Assembly (NCBI GenBank): GCA_041653615.1
Contig: JBAZEZ010000014.1
Span: 1 to 44,409 of the forward strand
Source: JAHJUB01 sp041653615 [NCBI: Candidatus Ratteibacteria bacterium]
GTDB lineage: Bacteria; Ratteibacteria; UBA8468; MWAK01
Reading direction: 5' to 3'
Length of the DNA stretch: 44,409 nt
Part shown: positions 41,110 to 44,409 of the stretch, piece by piece
Layout: the number at the start of each line of letters is the position of its first letter
How positions within the stretch are numbered: position 1 is the first letter of the stretch
The notes under the pieces: model-generated
Told to the model about the DNA's origin: nothing
Database searches by the model: none
What the model saw: only the letters and a program-made list of their open reading frames with translations
Program-made: the position numbers and the translations under genes

Positions 41110-41221
41110 CTATATTATAAGGTAATGTAGTCTGAAGGTGCCGTTTTGCCGGTGGCGGTATTGTCTCTGGGCGTTTTTTGCGGTAAATTGGCCGGAACCC
41201 CAAGCCGGACAATAGATTCTT
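41110..41221 (+). repeat. 112-bp repeat, copy B (possible small RNA)
   Basis: Starts CTATATTATAAGGTAATG and ends AATAGATTCTT. The terminator-like hairpin is kept although three of its bases differ from copy A: TGTCT-CT-GGGCG replaces C-G and U-A pairs with U-G pairs, and the T6 run follows. Substitutions that keep pairing favour a transcribed structured RNA over simple decaying repeats. Confidence 0.6.
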
Positions 41222-41444
41222 ATCCTTGAGTGTCTTTGGTTTGAAGGTTTGTTTTCCTCCTATTCTCCCCCGTGTTCTATCAGTTTGTTGGCTTTTCTGT
41301 GGCTCAAAAAATTACCCAGGAGTACCCACATCAGCACATTTTCCTGAAATACCCCCATCCCCATTATTTAATTTCCAGATGCCATAATCTTTTACCTGGC
41401 TTCATTCTTCAGTACTAATCCGTCTTTAAAAGGAGGTGATTCCT

Positions 41445-41615
41445 ATGCTACCGGAGGAGGAACTGGCGGCCAGGGTCAAGGAACTTGGCGAGGGTTCCAG
41501 GCGCATCGCAGAAGATTTAAGGGAGATACGTCGTATGATTTGCCCGGAGACTGATGATCCGTTGGTCCGGATGTGTGACAGACAGTGGCAGGAATACCGG
41601 CAGAAGGCGACTTGA
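41445..41615 (+). CDS. 56-residue acidic/helical protein, unknown
   Basis: ATG 41445 follows AAAGGAGGTGAT, the full complement of the 16S rRNA 3' end, at 8-nt spacing. The protein (MLPEEELAARVKELGEGSRR, then IAEDLREIRRMICPE, ending WQEYRQKAT) is probably one or two amphipathic helices. No family is recognised. It is the first of a run of small genes with the same type of ribosome-binding site. Confidence 0.7.
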   Translation: MLPEEELAARVKELGEGSRRIAEDLREIRRMICPETDDPLVRMCDRQWQEYRQKAT

Positions 41616-41650
41616 TACCGTGTCGTAATAGTTGGTATTCAGAACAAATA

Positions 41651-41679
41651 GTTTCAATTTCTCAACCGAAAGGAGGCGA
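41651..41679 (+). promoter_or_regulatory. 29-nt leader repeat, copy 1
   Basis: GTTTCAATTTCTCAACCGAA followed by AGGAGGCGA. It matches the leader at 42063-42091 in 26 of 29 positions. It ends in the ribosome-binding site of the 50-aa gene, so conservation extends well beyond the Shine-Dalgarno. Confidence 0.55.
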
Positions 41680-41687
41680 TTACGGTA

Positions 41688-41840
41688 ATGAAGATAATTG
41701 ATTGTGCTGAGGCGTCGGTTGAATTGGTTCTTACCGACGTTCTCGGGGAAACGGTTGTTGAATATATTCAGCGAGGTTCAGTTTCTCAACGAGTGGCCGA
41801 GGCTGAAGCCGATGGCTACTCAGTGGTTGTGGTTCGTTAG
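41688..41840 (+). CDS. 50-residue protein, unknown
   Basis: ATG 41688 lies 11 nt after GGAGG of the repeated leader. Sequence MKIIDCAEASVELVLTDVLG, then ETVVEYIQRGSVSQRVAEAE and ending GYSVVVVR: a small beta-alpha-beta unit rich in Val. No family is recognised. It resembles the many small accessory proteins encoded by phages and plasmids. Confidence 0.65.
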   Translation: MKIIDCAEASVELVLTDVLGETVVEYIQRGSVSQRVAEAEADGYSVVVVR

Positions 41841-41873
41841 TTGTTCCCATTGCATCGAAAGGAGGTGATTAGA

Positions 41874-42062
41874 ATGAACGACTGTACTGAATGTGGTATT
41901 CCGCTGGGGACAGAAAAGGTATGTCCCAAATGCGGAAAGGAAGTTGAGGAGATTAAAAGAATCCCTGCTTCCGGTCAACATTATGAGCCTTGTATCACCA
42001 AGGCTTATCCCGACACTCGCATGCGGGATGCGTTAAAACATGCGGGATTTAAAACTCAATAA
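41874..42062 (+). CDS. Small zinc-ribbon protein
   Basis: 62 residues from ATG 41874, 8 nt after AAAGGAGGTGATT. An upstream in-frame ATG (41841) has no ribosome-binding site. It contains a four-Cys zinc ribbon at the N-terminus (CTECGIPLGTEKVCPKCGK), then a basic C-terminus (YPDTRMRDALKHAGFKTQ). Such proteins bind nucleic acid or other proteins. No specific role can be given. Confidence 0.75.
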   Translation: MNDCTECGIPLGTEKVCPKCGKEVEEIKRIPASGQHYEPCITKAYPDTRMRDALKHAGFKTQ

Positions 42063-42091
42063 GTTTCAATATCTCAACTGAAAGGAGGTGA
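42063..42091 (+). promoter_or_regulatory. 29-nt leader repeat, copy 2
   Basis: GTTTCAATATCTCAACTGAA followed by AGGAGGTGA, matching 41651-41679 in 26 of 29 positions. It lies directly after the zinc-ribbon stop codon and ends in the ribosome-binding site of the next gene. Confidence 0.55.
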
Positions 42092-42096
42092 AACCA

Positions 42097-42540
42097 ATGC
42101 GTATCTTAGCTTCGTATGGGTGTAAAGTTAGCGGAGACTCTTTTTTCGTTAGCTTTGAAACAATGGGCGACGTGCCCAAAGACCAGACAGATTCCGTGGT
42201 GGATGATCTGTTTGCCAAAGCCAGGGCCGCGGTTCAGAGACAGCAGGTCAAACCGGAGGTCCCCAGCGAATCCGCCCAACCCAAGATAGATAATGGTAGC
42301 AACGGGGGCAATGGCGGTAATGGCAAGTTAAAACCGGAAAGGATACCGTCAACGAAAAAACAACAATACAAGATCGGCAACTTGCTGGAGGGTATTGACC
42401 CTGAGACCCAGGGCGGCTTGCTCAAACAGCTTCTGGGCCATCCGGTCCAATCATATGCCGAGATGGACAAGCGCGAAGCTTCCCGAGTCATAACGCATCT
42501 TCTGGAAAACACGTTGGAGTTGGAAAGCTGGCGCGTGTAG
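42097..42540 (+). CDS. Protein with Gly/Asn linker and phage-like C-terminal helix domain
   Basis: 147 residues from ATG 42097, 8 nt after AAAGGAGG; the earlier GTG at 42088 lies in the ribosome-binding site. An N-terminal domain (about 1-52; MRILASYGCKVSGDSFFVSF) is joined by a flexible linker (PKIDNGSNGGNGGNGKLKPE) to a helical C-terminus (STKKQQYKIGNLLEGIDPET then KREASRVITHLLENT). The pattern 'KQ..KI..L......EAS..I..LL' is common at the C-terminus of phage recombination or single-strand-binding accessory proteins, where it is likely a small interaction module. The assignment is by pattern only. Confidence 0.65.
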   Translation: MRILASYGCKVSGDSFFVSFETMGDVPKDQTDSVVDDLFAKARAAVQRQQVKPEVPSESAQPKIDNGSNGGNGGNGKLKPERIPSTKKQQYKIGNLLEGIDPETQGGLLKQLLGHPVQSYAEMDKREASRVITHLLENTLELESWRV

Positions 42541-42712
42541 TAAGCAAATACAGGGGTCTCGACTGCAGCGAGGTCCCCCTTTGCGGCATAGCATATTAAT
42601 CTCCCTTCCACTCCCTCCGGCTGGCTTACCCAGGCCTCTCTACCGTCGCTGGTGTGATTTGTAGCCGACAAGTAATAGTATTACCCCTACCTGGGAGGAA
42701 TCTCCGTCCCTG
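42541..42712. other. Short intergenic region
   Basis: No gene is seen. A hairpin-like GGGGTCTCGACTGCAGCGAG followed by GTCCCCC (about 42553-42579) may terminate transcription of the upstream gene. Confidence 0.4.
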
Positions 42713-42955
42713 ATGAACAATAAAAAAGGAGGAACCTTGTATTCACCAAAATTATCAGAAGAGCTGGTAAGGAATCTGTACAAAATAGCACAGGCCAAAG
42801 GTATCTCAATGACCAAATTGGTTAATAACATCGTGGCTGATGCCATCCGGAACGTCCGGGTTGAGGTCAGGATGGTCTGCGAAACAGCGCAGGATTCAAA
42901 AGAAGTTTACATCATCGCTGATAATGATTCTTTTCCTGAACAGACGGAGGTGTAA
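42713..42955 (+). CDS. Ribbon-helix-helix-like small protein
   Basis: 80 residues from ATG 42713. The core YSPKLSEELVRNLYKIAQAK then GISMTKLVNNIVADAI has the strand-helix-turn-helix pattern of RHH/CopG regulators. The C-terminal 25 residues (VRMVCETAQDSKEVYIIADN) are an added strand pair. The start is uncertain: GGGAGG lies 14 nt before this ATG, too far, while AAAGGAGG sits 4 nt before an in-frame TTG at 42737, which would start the protein at YSPK. It overlaps the RadC-like gene by 1 nt (TAATG), so it may regulate that pair. Confidence 0.65.
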   Translation: MNNKKGGTLYSPKLSEELVRNLYKIAQAKGISMTKLVNNIVADAIRNVRVEVRMVCETAQDSKEVYIIADNDSFPEQTEV

Positions 42956-43389
42956 TGCTTTACGTTAAGGAGATTGAACTGAAGTTCCGGAAGCGGCCGG
43001 CCGTAGGTATTGAAGGGGCCGGGGTATTAAAACCGGAAGATGTCTGTGATTTGGTCCGGGATATCAGGGATAGTGCGGTGGAGAAAATGATAGCTTTACA
43101 TCTGGATTCCCGGAACAAGATCAACTTTCTCCAGACGGTCTCCATCGGCACCGTCAATTCGGCCCCCGTGAGCCCGGCGGAGATTGTCAGGGTAAGCTTG
43201 CTGACCGGTTCCGTCGGGGTGATCTTGGTTCATAATCATCCTTCCGGGGATACCTCACCGTCTCAGGACGACAGAAACATTACCGGTAGGGTCAAGGCGA
43301 CGCTTGCCTTATTGGAGATTAGTCTTTTAGACCACATCATCGTCAGCGACAGCGGGTTCTATTCGTTCAAGGAGCACTCCGAGATTTAA
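42955..43389 (+). CDS. RadC-like JAMM-domain protein
   Basis: 144 residues, corresponding to the C-terminal JAB/MPN+ half of RadC without the helix-hairpin-helix part. The metal site is complete: Glu in AVEKMIALHLDS, HxH in VHNHPSGDTSPSQDD, plus the following Ser and Asp. Stand-alone RadC homologs of this size are frequent on plasmids, ICEs and phages; their function is unsettled and a role in DNA repair is disputed. The start codon overlaps the stop of the RHH-like gene. Confidence 0.88.
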   Translation: MLYVKEIELKFRKRPAVGIEGAGVLKPEDVCDLVRDIRDSAVEKMIALHLDSRNKINFLQTVSIGTVNSAPVSPAEIVRVSLLTGSVGVILVHNHPSGDTSPSQDDRNITGRVKATLALLEISLLDHIIVSDSGFYSFKEHSEI

Positions 43390-43471
43390 TTTCAGAGATA
43401 TCCTTCCTGTTTTTGACTTGCCCAAGAGTTTTCCATTCCGTTCAATTTTTCACTTTCCAAGGAGGTTCCAT

Positions 43472-43666
43472 ATGATGGAGATTTCGTATAGTGATGGCGA
43501 GAATATTCAAACGCTTCTCATACACGAGGTAGATATTCACGCCTGCCGGATCCGCCTGCAGGAAGAAGGTTACCTGATCGTCGGGGAAGAAAAGGTGCCG
43601 GCGCCCAGAGAGTTGAGCTGGTCGATAAAACCCAGGTCGCAGAGGATGAAAGGAGCCAACCCATGA
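43472..43666 (+). CDS. 64-residue protein, unknown
   Basis: ATG 43472 with GGAGG 6 nt upstream; a second ATG follows immediately. An earlier in-frame ATG at 43418 has no ribosome-binding site. Sequence MMEISYSDGENIQTLLIHEV then RIRLQEEGYLIVGEEKVPAP, ending in a basic tail (KPRSQRMKGANP). It is a small alpha/beta protein of no known family. Its end overlaps the ComF-like gene by 4 nt (ATGA), so the two are coupled. Confidence 0.65.
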   Translation: MMEISYSDGENIQTLLIHEVDIHACRIRLQEEGYLIVGEEKVPAPRELSWSIKPRSQRMKGANP

Positions 43667-44271
43667 TTGGCTTTTACCAGGGTTGCCAACAGTGTGTTCT
43701 TGGTAGAAATAGGCTGTATACGGAAAGATGCTTTGATTGCGCAAGGCCCGAAGTTATAAGGCAGGGCTGGGTCCATTCCCTGGGGATGTATTATTCGAGG
43801 GTTCAAGCCGAACATTGGACCTCGAGATGGAGTCGGGCGATCGTCAGAACAAAGCGTGGCGACCGGTCGGTAATATGCAGTTTAAGCAGAGTTTTGTCTT
43901 TTTACATATCCAGATATCTTTCCGACCTCGGACCTTGCTTGGTGACCAACGTCCCTGGCTTTTTTGCCTATTCCGAACGCTTAACCGGGGGGCGGCGTAT
44001 GGCTTATGTACCCGGATTAATCGTTCAGACCGGAACGAAGGTGATTTTACAGCACCATTGTAGGACGGACGTCCAGAGAAAGAGAAACGTGGCGGGGATT
44101 TATAGTGTATTGGAACCGAGCCGGATTAAGGATCGGAATGTAATTCTGCTGGACGACATCGTGACTTCCGGGGCCACATTGACAGAGTGTGCCAGGATTT
44201 TATACGAGGCCGGGGCTAATGTAGTTGTTGGGCTGACATTAACAAGGACGGTCCGGAATGGATCCTGTTGA
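43663..44271 (+). CDS. ComF-like phosphoribosyltransferase-domain protein
   Basis: 202 residues. A zinc-finger-like start (CQQCVLGRNRLYTERCFDCA) resembles the four-Cys module of ComF. The PRPP loop is clear (NVILLDDIVTSGATLTECAR), followed by AGANVVVGLTLTRT. ComF is needed for DNA uptake in competent bacteria, yet small ComF-like genes also travel on mobile elements. The middle (VPGFFAYSERLTGGRRMAYV) fits the usual domain. It is the last gene of the small-gene cassette, 15 bp before the start of a new IS. Confidence 0.8.
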   Translation: MIGFYQGCQQCVLGRNRLYTERCFDCARPEVIRQGWVHSLGMYYSRVQAEHWTSRWSRAIVRTKRGDRSVICSLSRVLSFYISRYLSDLGPCLVTNVPGFFAYSERLTGGRRMAYVPGLIVQTGTKVILQHHCRTDVQRKRNVAGIYSVLEPSRIKDRNVILLDDIVTSGATLTECARILYEAGANVVVGLTLTRTVRNGSC

Positions 44272-44286
44272 ATAGCAGGTCTATGG

Positions 44287-44409
44287 ACTGCACCCTTAAA
44301 ACTGGACACTTGTGTTAGAATACCTGGTAGAGCCTAACCGCCCCCAACCGGGGGCAGAAAGGAACTACCATGAAAGACAGAAGAATCTTTACCCCGGAAT
44401 TTAAACGCC
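44287..44409 (+). mobile_element. Left end of an IS3-family element (runs off the window)
   Basis: TGCACCCTTAAAACTGGACA begins an IS3-type left terminus, followed by a leader with the hairpin CCCCCAACCGGGGG and a transposase start. The end sequence differs from the right end seen at 38329, so this is a second, unrelated IS copy. Confidence 0.75.
44370..44409 (+). CDS. IS3-family OrfA transposase (partial)
   Basis: ATG 44370 preceded by AAAGGA. Only MKDRRIFTPEFKR is inside the window. 'R.FTPEFK' is the classic start of the HTH_8 domain of IS3-family OrfA. The gene continues beyond the edge. Confidence 0.8.
   Translation, partial: MKDRRIFTPEFKR

Larger units (their letters stand above)
40163..41429. 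other. 1.27-kb non-coding region with a duplicated element
   Basis: No convincing gene on either strand: open frames are short, lack ribosome-binding sites and contain no recognisable motif. The region holds two copies of a 112-bp repeat (separate entries). CTACTACGTA-like words occur about 105-110 bp upstream of both copies (near 40580 and 41005), but the sequence between is not clearly conserved. Confidence 0.6.

Noticed and set aside
40163-41429. Small genes in the non-coding stretch (such as 40250-40474 and 40997-41212 on the minus strand)
   Set aside because: They have no ribosome-binding site and no recognisable motif, and one runs antisense across the repeat, which shows no codon periodicity in its substitutions.

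Overview
The window reads as chromosomal DNA from an uncultured Gram-negative-type bacterium, with all functions below inferred from sequence alone. Lineage clues are indirect. Several exported proteins carry pseudopilin-like H-x9-DG or 'DPFTGK...YS.G.N..DDGG' tails that are common in the PVC group (Planctomycetes, Verrucomicrobia, Lentisphaerae, Omnitrophota) and neighbouring candidate phyla. The sugar genes include a GH20-like hydrolase and an MtaA/URO-D-like protein. I would place it as PVC/Omnitrophota-like with low certainty.

Region 1 (1-14.4 kb) is a housekeeping mosaic of mostly unlinked core genes: glyS, glyA, mfd, tRNA-Ala(CGC), a CNNM/CorC-like gene with an unknown six-TM partner, nadE and hisD. 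Intergenic gaps are filled with palindromic repeats. Many are hairpins preceded by GTAG, the signature of REP elements mobilised by RAYT transposases. A frameshifted RAYT gene sits at 7.2-7.7 kb between two inverted REPs. Three genes (glyS, the CorC-like gene, nadE) have promoter-like boxes whose -10 ends only 7-9 nt before the start codon, suggesting leaderless mRNAs.

Region 2 (14.2-22.6 kb) holds a 47-aa basic protein followed by a very strong hairpin, a small membrane protein, a PAS-GGDEF diguanylate cyclase, and a sugar-metabolism set (GH20-like protein, polyol dehydrogenase, URO-D/MtaA-like protein, divergent class II aldolase). It ends with a nucleoside-deoxyribosyltransferase-like gene and a decayed exported gene.

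Region 3 (22.6-38.6 kb) is the most interesting part. A consensus promoter overlapping a palindrome drives a YtrA-type GntR regulator, an ABC ATPase, one plain ABC-2 permease and three unusual ABC-2 permeases. Each unusual permease is fused to a paralogous ~400-residue extracytoplasmic domain ending in a pseudopilin-like tail. Downstream come a TPR membrane protein, a DUF2059/H-x9-DG fusion, and a signal-peptide-bearing stand-alone copy of the same ectodomain. These are followed by a DUF2007-like protein and a run of small exported proteins: two with nearly the same signal peptide, a secretin-domain-like protein, an amidase_3 pseudoenzyme, and a SecD-head-like protein broken by a 5'-truncated IS3-family element. 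I read the permease/ectodomain set as an undescribed envelope-directed ABC system in which one surface domain is used both membrane-anchored and secreted.

Region 4 (38.6-44.4 kb) is accessory DNA: a DUF4062-ATPase-wHTH gene, 1.3 kb of non-coding DNA with a gapless 112-bp repeat, and a cassette of very small genes with near-perfect Shine-Dalgarno sequences. The cassette includes a zinc ribbon, an RHH-like protein, a RadC-like JAMM protein and a ComF-like phosphoribosyltransferase, and resembles cargo of a phage or integrative element. The window ends inside the left end of another IS3-family element.
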